The position numbers and the translations under genes were made by a program. Shown here piece by piece: positions 51,016 through 59,249 of a stretch of 64,000 nt of DNA. The notes beneath the pieces were generated by a model. It was not told the DNA's origin, ran no database searches, and worked only from the letters and a program-made list of their open reading frames with translations. The DNA is taken from assembly GCA_011523545.1 (NCBI GenBank), contig WTGN01000092.1:1-64000 (forward strand), read 5' to 3'. The first letter of the stretch is position 1. Every line of letters begins with the position of its first letter. This DNA is from Chloroflexota bacterium. GTDB taxonomy: Bacteria > Chloroflexota > Anaerolineae > Aggregatilineales > Phototrophicaceae.

Positions 51016-52554
51016 TTAGGCGATGCTCACCATGCTCACCAGATTGGTCGCCAGCGGGTAAAAGATGCCGAAGATCATCGTGCCCGCCAGCGCGATATTA
51101 ATCGCCCAGCGAACATACGGGGTTTCCAGCGCCGGCTGCAGCTCGCCCGAGCCATCGCGCAGGTACATATTCACGATGACGCGCACATAATAGAACGCGC
51201 TCACGACGCTGGTCAGAACGCCGACAACCGCCAGGCCAAACAAGCCAGCTTGGATCGCCGAAGCGAAGACCATGAACTTGCCGACGAAGCCGGCGGTCAG
51301 CGGAATGCCGGTCAAGCTGAGCATGAAGATGGACATCGCCATCGCCATCACCGGGCGCGAGCGCGCCAAACCGGTGATGTCCTCGATATTGCCGCCGCTG
51401 CCGTCCTCTTTTTCAATGGCCATGACCACCGCAAAGGCGCCCAGATTTGTGAACATATAGGCCATCATATAAACGAGCGCGCCTTGCGTGGCGGCGTCAA
51501 TGACATTGGCTGTGCCGGCGGCCGCCACCGCCACCATGATGTAACCAGCATGGGCGATCGAAGAATATGCCAGCATCCGCTTCAAGCTGCGCTGCGATAT
51601 GGCAACAAAATTCCCCAAAATCAGCGTTAATATTGCGATCACGGTCGCTGTCGATTGCCAGACCGCCGCCCCGCCCTCAGCCAGGACTAAGACTGAGAGC
51701 CCAGTTACCAGCACGCGCAGCAGCGCCGCAAAGCCGCCGATTTTGGCGGTCACGCTCATGAAAGCCGTCACCGGCGTGGGCGCGCCTTCATATACATCCG
51801 GCGTCCACATGTGGAAGGGCACGACCGCCACTTTGAAACCCAGGCCGACAATGAGCAAGGCGGCGCCGATTAGGAGATAGAAGGCGGCGGACGACGTTTC
51901 GCCCACGATGCCGCCGGCGAGGTTGAAAATCTGCGGGATGTTGGTGGCCCCGGTCGCGCCATAGACCAGCGCCGCGCCGAAGACCAGAAATGCGCTGGAA
52001 AAGGCGCCCAGGATAAAGTACTTCATGCCGCTTTCTTCTGATTTCAGCGCCAATTCGCTCCCGTCATTCTTGATCGAGCGGAAAGCTGACAAGATGTAGA
52101 GCGGGATGCTCAAAAGCTCGAGCGCGACGAAGATGACAATCAGATCGTTGGCGGCAACCATGAACATCGCGCCGGCGGAAGAAATCAGCGCCAGGATATA
52201 GTACTCGCCACGATGAATATCCGCGCGGTTGAGATAATCCCAGCTCATCAGGATCGCAATCAAAGTGGCGACGAGAATCACCATATTCAGGAAGCCGGTG
52301 AAGGCGTCGGCGACAAACATGCCGTAGAGCGCGACCTGCTCGCCTTCCGCCGGCGCATAGACAAAGAGGTTCGCCAGGAAGCTGACGCCCAGGCCGACGC
52401 ATGCCATCACCGGCGTCCAATGCGCGCGGTCTTCGCCGGCGAAAAGATCAACCAGGACCAGAATCAGCGTCCAGGTCAGCAGCAGCGTACCGGGAAGCGT
52501 AGACGCCAGATTGGACTGCGCCAGGAACTCCGCGATGGTGGGCGATTCAAACAT
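51016..52554 (-). CDS. nuoN: NADH-quinone oxidoreductase subunit N
   Basis: 512 residues, about 14 membrane helices; one of three antiporter-like proton channels of complex I. The channel motifs PFHMWTPDVYEGAPTPVTAF and MLAYSSIAHAGYIMVA are present, with the conserved glutamate and lysines implied by the pattern. It is last in the operon, nine bases after nuoM. Length is close to the family norm, unlike its neighbours NuoL and NuoJ. Confidence 0.97.
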   Translation of the reverse strand: MFESPTIAEFLAQSNLASTLPGTLLLTWTLILVLVDLFAGEDRAHWTPVMACVGLGVSFLANLFVYAPAEGEQVALYGMFVADAFTGFLNMVILVATLIAILMSWDYLNRADIHRGEYYILALISSAGAMFMVAANDLIVIFVALELLSIPLYILSAFRSIKNDGSELALKSEESGMKYFILGAFSSAFLVFGAALVYGATGATNIPQIFNLAGGIVGETSSAAFYLLIGAALLIVGLGFKVAVVPFHMWTPDVYEGAPTPVTAFMSVTAKIGGFAALLRVLVTGLSVLVLAEGGAAVWQSTATVIAILTLILGNFVAISQRSLKRMLAYSSIAHAGYIMVAVAAAGTANVIDAATQGALVYMMAYMFTNLGAFAVVMAIEKEDGSGGNIEDITGLARSRPVMAMAMSIFMLSLTGIPLTAGFVGKFMVFASAIQAGLFGLAVVGVLTSVVSAFYYVRVIVNMYLRDGSGELQPALETPYVRWAINIALAGTMIFGIFYPLATNLVSMVSIA

Positions 52555-52562
52555 GTGCTCTC

Positions 52563-54170
52563 CTAGCGAACGAACAGGGCGACGATGCTATCGACCGAGA
52601 CATCCAGCAAGTTGAAGAAGACGATCGGCTGGATGCCCATCCAGAAGATCATGATGATGACCGGGATGAAAGCCGCCTTCTCGCTCCAGGTCAGCTTGTA
52701 GCCCTCCTCGCTGCTCAGTGGCCGCTTCAATTCGCCCATGAAGACGTGCTGGAACATCTTCAGCAGGTAAACCGCCGCCATGATGACACCCAGCGTCGCA
52801 AAGAGCGTAAAAGCGAAGCCAAGATAATCGCTGCCTAGCGAGCCGAGCAGAATCGTGAATTCGCCGATGAAGCCGTTTAAGCCGGGCAAGCCCATGCTGC
52901 TGAGCGAGATGACCAGGCTGATCCCCCCGAACAGAGGCATCACCTTCCAGACGCCGCCATAATCAGCCATCTCTTTGGTATGCCAGCGCTCATAGAGCAT
53001 GCCGACAATCAAGAAGAGGCCGCCGGTGCTGATGCCGTGATTGACCATCTGCAGGGTCGCGCCTTGAAGGCCCTGCGCGTTGAGAGCGAAGATGCCCACA
53101 ACGACGAAGCCGAGGTGGCTGACCGACGAATAAGCGACCAGTTTCTTGACGTTGTCTTGCGCATAGCTGACCCAGGCGCCATAGATGATGCCGACGACGC
53201 CGAGAAAGGCGATGGTCGGCGCCCAGGCCACCGTCGCCTCGGGGAATAAATTCAAGTTGAAACGCACGATGCCATAGGTCCCCATCTTTAGCAGCACGCC
53301 GGCCAGGATCACCGAACCGGCTGTTGGCGCCTGCACATGCGCGTCTGGCAGCCAGCTGTGGAAGGGGAAGATCGGCACTTTGATGGCGAAGGCCACCAGG
53401 AAGCCCAGGAAGAGCCAGCTCTCAACTGAATTGAACAGGAAGCCCGCGCCTTCGCTTTCGCCTTCGGGGCCAACCGCATCCCAGTAGGTGCCCTCGCCCT
53501 CCCAGGAATGCACGCGCTCGATCACGCCGACATCGCCGCCGGCGCTGTAGGTGCTGAAGGTGCCGGCACGATTGCCAACATACAGGATGGCGATCAGCAT
53601 CAGAATCGAGCCTGCCATCGTATACAGGAAGAACTTGACGGCGGCGTAGATCCGCTCTTCCGAGCCCCAGATGCCGATCAGGAAATACATCGGCACCAGC
53701 GTCACTTCCCAGAAGACGTAGAAGATGATCAAATCGTGAACCACGAAGACGCCGATCATCGACCATTCCAGCAGCATCAGAAAGATGTAGTAGAGCTTCT
53801 CGCGCCCGCGCTCTTCAAAGATGTGACTGCCGAAGGAGCCGAGGATCGAGATCGGCATGATGAAAGTCGTAAGCAGGACGAGCAGCATGCTGATGCCGTC
53901 GACGCCGACGAAATAACTGACGTTGATGACGGACTCGCCCAGCGAGACTTCGGCCCAGGTGTTGCGTTGCACCATCTGCAGCCCGGCCGTGGACGGATCA
54001 AAGTTGACCCACATCAGGACCGACGCGACAAAAGTAACGACGCTGGTCGCGAAGGCAACCCACTTCAGGTTCGCCTTCTGTGTCTCGCCATTCATGAATA
54101 AGAGAATGGCCAGCCCGACCATCGGCAGAAACAGCGTGATTGTAGTGAGCGAAAGTCCAGTTACATCCAT
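52563..54170 (-). CDS. nuoM: NADH-quinone oxidoreductase subunit M
   Basis: 535 residues, the second antiporter-like channel. It has VPMYFLIGIWGSEERIYAAV, PIFPFHSWLPDAHVQAPTAG and KLVAYSSVSHLGFVVVG. The loop at residues about 203-249 (ending just before SWLFLGFLVAF) is about 20 residues longer than usual and rich in Gly and Glu. It starts 15 bases after nuoL. Confidence 0.97.
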   Translation of the reverse strand: MDVTGLSLTTITLFLPMVGLAILLFMNGETQKANLKWVAFATSVVTFVASVLMWVNFDPSTAGLQMVQRNTWAEVSLGESVINVSYFVGVDGISMLLVLLTTFIMPISILGSFGSHIFEERGREKLYYIFLMLLEWSMIGVFVVHDLIIFYVFWEVTLVPMYFLIGIWGSEERIYAAVKFFLYTMAGSILMLIAILYVGNRAGTFSTYSAGGDVGVIERVHSWEGEGTYWDAVGPEGESEGAGFLFNSVESWLFLGFLVAFAIKVPIFPFHSWLPDAHVQAPTAGSVILAGVLLKMGTYGIVRFNLNLFPEATVAWAPTIAFLGVVGIIYGAWVSYAQDNVKKLVAYSSVSHLGFVVVGIFALNAQGLQGATLQMVNHGISTGGLFLIVGMLYERWHTKEMADYGGVWKVMPLFGGISLVISLSSMGLPGLNGFIGEFTILLGSLGSDYLGFAFTLFATLGVIMAAVYLLKMFQHVFMGELKRPLSSEEGYKLTWSEKAAFIPVIIMIFWMGIQPIVFFNLLDVSVDSIVALFVR

Positions 54171-54185
54171 AGGACTGCGTTCTCC

Positions 54186-56684
54186 TTAAGCGCCGCCTGC
54201 GAGCAGCGTCTGAATAAAGGGAGTTATCATCAGGGCAATGACCGCGACAACGCCGATGAACAGAACCACCGCGTAGAGCCGCACGTAGCCGGTCTGCGAG
54301 CGCCGCATCCACTCCGCCGCCCGCTGCACAAACAGGCCAACGCCATTTACCGCACCGTCGACAATGCCGAGGTCAAATGGCTTGCTGAGCAATTCGCCAA
54401 TCGTGTCGAAGCCGCGCTTGATGATGCTGTCGTGGAAATAATTGTGCAGGAAATCCCAGTCAACGCGGTCGGCGAGGAAGGTCGCCAGCCTGTTGAAGGG
54501 CTGCTCGATTACAGCGGTGTAAATCTCGTCCCAATAGAGACGCGCGTTGGCCAGCCGGAAAAGCGCCCGCGAGCCGCCGCCCGCTTCCAGCAGATCGCGA
54601 TTGCCGCTCGCCAAGCCATTGCCTTTGTATATGCGATTGGCGACGAGTATGGAAACGATTCCCAGAGCCAGGGCGATGCCGGCGACCGAGACATTGAAAT
54701 CCAATGAGTGGCCGCGCGAGACGCTGACAAGGCTGTGTTCCAGGAAATGCTTAAACTCGTAGGAGGCATAGAGTCCGTCGAAAATCGGTGTTGACTTCGG
54801 CACATTGATGAAGCCGATGAAGATGCTGAAAATCGCCAGAATCAGCAGCGGCAGCAGCATCGCGCCATTGCTCTCCGGCGCCTGCTCAGCCGCTTCGCTG
54901 CGCGCGTCATCAAAGAAGACGAGCACGATTTGACGCCACATGTAGAAGGCGGTGAAGGCGGCCGCGATCAGCAGCACGCCAAAGGCGATGAAGCCGCTCA
55001 AGTCGTTGTGCTCAAAGCCCTCAAACCAGGCATCAGCCAGGATTTCGTCTTTCGACCAGAAGCCGGCGAAGGGGAAGATCCCGGCCAGCGCCAACGTACC
55101 GATCAGATATGTGATGTAGGTGATGGGCATCCGCTTGCGCAAGCCGCCCATATTGCGCATATCCTGGGCATCGAACCCCCCCTCGGTCCCCCCATCGCTA
55201 TGGGGGGACGAATCGTCGTCGTGATGGTCATCGCCGTGGCCATGCTCATGCGCGTGATGATGGCCGTGCTCAACGCCATGGATTACCGAGCCGCTGCCGA
55301 GGAAGAGCAGGGCCTTGAAGACCGCATGCGTGACCAGGTGGAACATCGCCGCCACGTAAGCGCCAATGCCGACCGCCGCCACCATGAAGCCGAGCTGCGA
55401 GATCGTCGAATAAGCCAGCACGCGTTTGATATCCCACTGACCCAGCGCGATGTAACCCGCCATGAGCGCAGTGCCCGCGCCGACCAGCGTGATGATCAAG
55501 CCGATGACATAGCCGCCGTGATTCAACTCCCACAAGAAGACATTGGAGCGCACCAGTATGAACACGCCGGCGGTCACCATCGTCGCCGCATGAATTAGCG
55601 CGCTCACCGGAGTCGGCCCCGCCATCGCGTCCGGCAGCCAGACGAAGAGCGGAATCTGCGCCGATTTCCCGGTGACGCCGAGAAGCACAAATAGCGCGAT
55701 CAAGAGGATGACATCATCGAATGCCATCTGGAAACTGCCGAAGTCAACAATCTCACCTTGGCCAAAGCGCTCGGTCGTCTGCCCGAAAACGCCAAGGAGT
55801 TCGACATCAAAATGCTGATTGTCGCAGTAGATGGCGCGAATATCGTTGGCAAGCGGATTGGCGGCGCTGTGCGCCTCATCGTCGTGGGCCTCATCCGCAT
55901 GTCCATCGCCGCCTGCCGGGACGCACTTGTAAGCCTCGTCATAGTCGTCGCCGGCCGCTTCCGCGTCCTCTTTATGGTCCAGCAGACCGTTGTGCTCGCG
56001 CCAGTGAACGAGGTACTTCGCTTCGGTATTGGGCAGCTCGCCCGCCTTATGAAAATCGAGCGTGCCAAAGGTCCAGAAGATCAAGAACATCGCCATCAGC
56101 AAGCCGAAATCACCGATGCGATTGACGATGAAGGCTTTGCGCGCGGCGTTGCTGTTCTTCCAGCCCTCGGGCGCCTTCTTGTCCCACCAGAAGCCGATGA
56201 GCAAGAAGGAGCACAAGCCCACACCCTCCCAGCCGACGAATAGCATCAGGAAATTATTCGCCGTGACCAGGATGAGCATGAAGGCCAGGAACATATTCAG
56301 GTAGGCGAAAAAGCGCGGATACCATTTGTCGCCGTGCATGTAGCCGCGGGCGTAGAGATGAATCAGCGAGCCGACGCCAGTCACGACCAGCATCATCGTC
56401 ACGCTGAGCGAATCTACCCGCTGCTGCCAGGAGATATCGAGCCCGATGGAGTCGATCCGCAGCCAGCCATCAACAAAGGGCGGGTAGACGACGGCGGCGC
56501 CGCCGTTTGTGCCCGTCACATAAGTCAAGAGAAGCAATGAAATAATGAAGGCGAAGATGGAAGCGAAACAAGCGATATAGCCCGACCATTTTTCTTCGAA
56601 CCTGGCGCCGAAGAAAAAATTGACAAATGCGCCGAGCGCCGGCACAAGTATCACAAGCGGGACTAGAAGCGGGAGGTTTTCCAT
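54186..56684 (-). CDS. nuoL: NADH-quinone oxidoreductase subunit L with two insertions
   Basis: 832 residues, about 200 longer than a typical NuoL. The core is intact: FVGWEGVGLCSFLLIGFWW, FVWLPDAMAGPTPVSALIHA with AATMVTAGVFILVRS, and the C-terminal lateral helix that ties complex I together. The first insertion spans residues about 213-320, between GTLDF and the helix that begins DDVILLIALF; it is acidic, has His/Asp runs and two cysteines (C254, C287). The second, residues about 471-500, is strongly His-rich (HGHHHAHEHGHGDDHHDDD). Both sit in loops outside the channel helices. Their role is unknown; metal binding is possible. Confidence 0.95.
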   Translation of the reverse strand: MENLPLLVPLVILVPALGAFVNFFFGARFEEKWSGYIACFASIFAFIISLLLLTYVTGTNGGAAVVYPPFVDGWLRIDSIGLDISWQQRVDSLSVTMMLVVTGVGSLIHLYARGYMHGDKWYPRFFAYLNMFLAFMLILVTANNFLMLFVGWEGVGLCSFLLIGFWWDKKAPEGWKNSNAARKAFIVNRIGDFGLLMAMFLIFWTFGTLDFHKAGELPNTEAKYLVHWREHNGLLDHKEDAEAAGDDYDEAYKCVPAGGDGHADEAHDDEAHSAANPLANDIRAIYCDNQHFDVELLGVFGQTTERFGQGEIVDFGSFQMAFDDVILLIALFVLLGVTGKSAQIPLFVWLPDAMAGPTPVSALIHAATMVTAGVFILVRSNVFLWELNHGGYVIGLIITLVGAGTALMAGYIALGQWDIKRVLAYSTISQLGFMVAAVGIGAYVAAMFHLVTHAVFKALLFLGSGSVIHGVEHGHHHAHEHGHGDDHHDDDSSPHSDGGTEGGFDAQDMRNMGGLRKRMPITYITYLIGTLALAGIFPFAGFWSKDEILADAWFEGFEHNDLSGFIAFGVLLIAAAFTAFYMWRQIVLVFFDDARSEAAEQAPESNGAMLLPLLILAIFSIFIGFINVPKSTPIFDGLYASYEFKHFLEHSLVSVSRGHSLDFNVSVAGIALALGIVSILVANRIYKGNGLASGNRDLLEAGGGSRALFRLANARLYWDEIYTAVIEQPFNRLATFLADRVDWDFLHNYFHDSIIKRGFDTIGELLSKPFDLGIVDGAVNGVGLFVQRAAEWMRRSQTGYVRLYAVVLFIGVVAVIALMITPFIQTLLAGGA

Positions 56685-56713
56685 TGGCTCAAGCCTCTTC
56701 CGATGGCGATCTG

Positions 56714-57022
56714 TCAGCCTCGCATCTGCTGCAAGTCGTCAATATTGATACTCCGGCGTTCGCGGAAGATATTCACAATCAGCGCCAGGCCGACCGCTAC
56801 TTCGGCCGCCGCCACGGTCATCACAAAGAATACAAACACATGCCCGTTGACCTGGCCCCACTCGCGCGCGAAAGCCACCAATGCAATGTTCGCCGAATTC
56901 AGCATCAACTCAACCGACATAAAAACCAGGATGGCGTTCCGGCGCATGAGCACGCCCAGCGCGCCCAGCAAGAACAGCACCATGCTCAAGACGATATAGG
57001 GTTCGGTGCCGATTGGATTCAT
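56714..57022 (-). CDS. nuoK: NADH-quinone oxidoreductase subunit K
   Basis: 102 residues, three membrane helices. It carries the two conserved glutamates of the proton path in FMSVELMLNSANI and AAAEVAVGLALI. Start 57022 (MNPIGTEPYIVL) is chosen because longer readings overlap nuoJ. It ends FRERRSINIDDLQQMRG. Confidence 0.96.
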   Translation of the reverse strand: MNPIGTEPYIVLSMVLFLLGALGVLMRRNAILVFMSVELMLNSANIALVAFAREWGQVNGHVFVFFVMTVAAAEVAVGLALIVNIFRERRSINIDDLQQMRG

Positions 57023-57041
57023 CGCCTGCTTTCCCCCGCCA

Positions 57042-58430
57042 TTACTCGGCCGAACCATCATCGGGACCGCCAGGCAGCTTCGCCTGGTATTCCCCGCTCA
57101 ATACATCGGCGCCCGTCTGCTGCGAGATCACGCTGACCAGCGGACGATTGACCCGCCGGCGGCGGTTGATGCGGCGGCGCTCGGCCTGCGCCAGGGCATC
57201 GGGCCGCGCCAGCACAATCACGCCAATCAAGGCGACCAGCAACAGCATGCCCACCAGCATCACCGGCAAGACATACTCGATGAACAAGACTTGCCCGACC
57301 GCCTCTGGGCTGCCAAATGCCGGCACAGCCAGCGCGTTGTAGACGGCGGCTCGGTAGCTCGCCTGGCTGCCGGGCGGTCCCGGCTCCCGCACCAGCACGC
57401 GCGTCTCGATCAATCCACGCTCGGCTCGGTAATTGGCCAAGGTGCGCAAGACATTCTGATTTTGATCAACGAAGGCCAAATTGTAGTCGCCTTCGTCGAG
57501 TTCAAGGCTGATGTGATCGCCGGCGGGCAGCTGATCGATCAGGCGGCGATGGGGGATCAACCGGTTGCAAGAACCGTCATCGCACAAAGTGCGGCGCTCG
57601 GTGTATTGCCCGACGTCGACCAGCGACACCTGCCGGTCAGTGACGGCGTTGAAGAGCGTGAGGCGCATTTTGCCGACGGCCGGCGCGCTGAGGTCATCGG
57701 AAAGCACAGTCACATCAATCAAGTCTTCGGCATTTTCGAAGACCAGCACCGATGTCGCCGAATCCGGCGTCAGCGTCATGTCTTTGGTGAAGATCGGACC
57801 CGAGGCATAACTGCCATCGCCGACCCCGACCGCGACCGTGTAGTCGCCCGCTGCAAGTTCGCGGTAGGCGCGCGCCTCTGCCCGCGAATCATCGTAAATG
57901 ACACTGTCGATTCTGCCATCGGGCAGGGACGCGTCGACGGCGTCCAGCGCGACATTCGCCCGCACCGTGCCCGCCAGCGGCATGGCGAAACCCATTTCCA
58001 TCACGGTGAATGCTTCGGCTTCTCCACCGGGAATCGCATTGATTAAGCGCAGCTGCGCTTGCGCGTCAAGCGGCTCCGCCTTGTCGTCCGCCAGCATGTC
58101 CGACGCGATTGGGAAAGCGAAAATCACGAGGAGAATGATCGCGACAGCGGAACCAGCCAGCCCCAGCCAGCGCGTCCGCCCGGAGGTATCGGTGGTGGTC
58201 TCCGCCCCCAGCAGCATGATGACGAACAGGAAAAGCACCATGATCGCGCCAGTGTAGACCGTCACCTGCACCATCGCCAGGAAGGGCGCGTCCAGCATCA
58301 GGTAGAGAAAGGCGACGCAGCCGAAGTTGACGATCAGAAAGAGGGCGCTGTGCACCGCGTTTTGCCGCGTCAGCATCATAGCGGCCGCCAGCACCGCTAC
58401 AAAACTTACCGCCAGGAACAACCATTCCAT
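57042..58430 (-). CDS. nuoJ: NADH-quinone oxidoreductase subunit J with a large inserted beta-rich domain
   Basis: 462 residues, more than twice a normal NuoJ (about 165-200). Residues 1-115 carry the first four helices, including FLYLMLDAPFLAMVQVTVYT, the conserved core. Residues 365-410 are the last helix (VLFIEYVLPVMLVGMLLLVA, then LIGVIVLARP). Between them, residues about 125-362 form two similar beta-rich units: QLRLINAIPGG...LAAGDYTVAVGVGDG...SVLVFEN, and MRLTLFNAVTD...LPAGDHISLELDEGDYNLAF. The pattern (leading RL.NA strand, then an aGdYtv strand) resembles DUF4397 secreted domains. The basic tail after the last helix (RRRINRRRRVNR) puts the C terminus in the cytoplasm, so the inserted domain faces outside. 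Confidence 0.92.
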   Translation of the reverse strand: MEWLFLAVSFVAVLAAAMMLTRQNAVHSALFLIVNFGCVAFLYLMLDAPFLAMVQVTVYTGAIMVLFLFVIMLLGAETTTDTSGRTRWLGLAGSAVAIILLVIFAFPIASDMLADDKAEPLDAQAQLRLINAIPGGEAEAFTVMEMGFAMPLAGTVRANVALDAVDASLPDGRIDSVIYDDSRAEARAYRELAAGDYTVAVGVGDGSYASGPIFTKDMTLTPDSATSVLVFENAEDLIDVTVLSDDLSAPAVGKMRLTLFNAVTDRQVSLVDVGQYTERRTLCDDGSCNRLIPHRRLIDQLPAGDHISLELDEGDYNLAFVDQNQNVLRTLANYRAERGLIETRVLVREPGPPGSQASYRAAVYNALAVPAFGSPEAVGQVLFIEYVLPVMLVGMLLLVALIGVIVLARPDALAQAERRRINRRRRVNRPLVSVISQQTGADVLSGEYQAKLPGGPDDGSAE

Positions 58431-58522
58431 ACGATCTAAATCCTGCTCAGAACGACTTTGTGCATTTTAGCACAATGTCCATTTCGCTTCAATTTGCATT
58501 GCCGACAACCGCGCAGGCAAAC

Positions 58523-58692
58523 AGTTAACTACAGAGAGCGCAGAGGAAAAGCCTTACCGGAATGAATTGGTCGAATTTGTCATCCCGTCAAAAGCGGCCG
58601 CACAAGGTAGCCAAGTGAATTACTGACGAATGCGCGCGCGAAAGCCATTTCAGTTCTAATCTCGGCGTCCTCTGTGTCCTCTGTAGTTAACT
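58523..58692. repeat. Inverted-repeat element B, 170 bp, MITE-like, inside the nuo operon
   Basis: The 25-base ends AGTTAACTACAGAG plus 11 bases (58523-58547) and the reverse complement of 58668-58692 agree at 22 of 25 positions. The right end begins within the nuoI stop codon (TAA). The rest of the nuoI-nuoJ gap (58431-58522) holds nothing I can identify. There is no coding capacity. Style is like element A at 34193-34396, though the end sequences differ. Confidence 0.7.
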
Positions 58693-59186
58693 TAAGATGG
58701 GTCTTCCATATCCGGTATCGACCGGTCAAAGGCGCCCGCTTCAACCTCCTGCGGCGTGTCTTGCCCACCTTGTTCCGGCGCGTCAATTAGCATCTCCTTG
58801 GTGTAGATCGCATCGCGGCGATCGGTGAATGACATCTGATGCTCATGCCCCAGTTGGATCGCCTCAGTCGGGCAGGCGTCTTCACAATAACCGCAGAAAA
58901 TGCAGCGCAGCATATTGATTTCGTAGGTCTTGGCATAGCGTTCGCCCGGGCTGTAGCGCGCTTCGTCCGTGTTCTCCGCCGCCTCCACCCAGATGGCGTC
59001 GGCCGGGCAGGCAGCCGCGCAAAGCGAGCAGCCGATACATTTTTCCAGGCCGTTCTCGTAACGCCGCAGATGATGACGGCCTTTGTAGCGATCATGGAAT
59101 TTCTGCACCTGTTCCGGATACTGCACGGTTACGGCGTCATCCATTAGATGCTTCAATGTCGTTTGAAAACCCTTGATGACGTTCAT
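58692..59186 (-). CDS. nuoI: NADH-quinone oxidoreductase subunit I
   Basis: 164 residues. It holds clusters N6a and N6b: the first set C50, C53, C56, C60 (CIGCSLCAAACP) and the second C95, C98, C101, C105 (CIFCGYCEDACP). The C terminus beyond TKEMLIDAP is acidic and poorly conserved. Electrons pass from NuoG through these clusters towards NuoB and quinone. Confidence 0.97.
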   Translation of the reverse strand: MNVIKGFQTTLKHLMDDAVTVQYPEQVQKFHDRYKGRHHLRRYENGLEKCIGCSLCAAACPADAIWVEAAENTDEARYSPGERYAKTYEINMLRCIFCGYCEDACPTEAIQLGHEHQMSFTDRRDAIYTKEMLIDAPEQGGQDTPQEVEAGAFDRSIPDMEDPS

Positions 59187-59249
59187 AGTCCTATCCTCAT
59201 TTCTTGTGGCGCCCGGACGATTTCGAGTTGATTGCCTTGCGCGCCTCGG

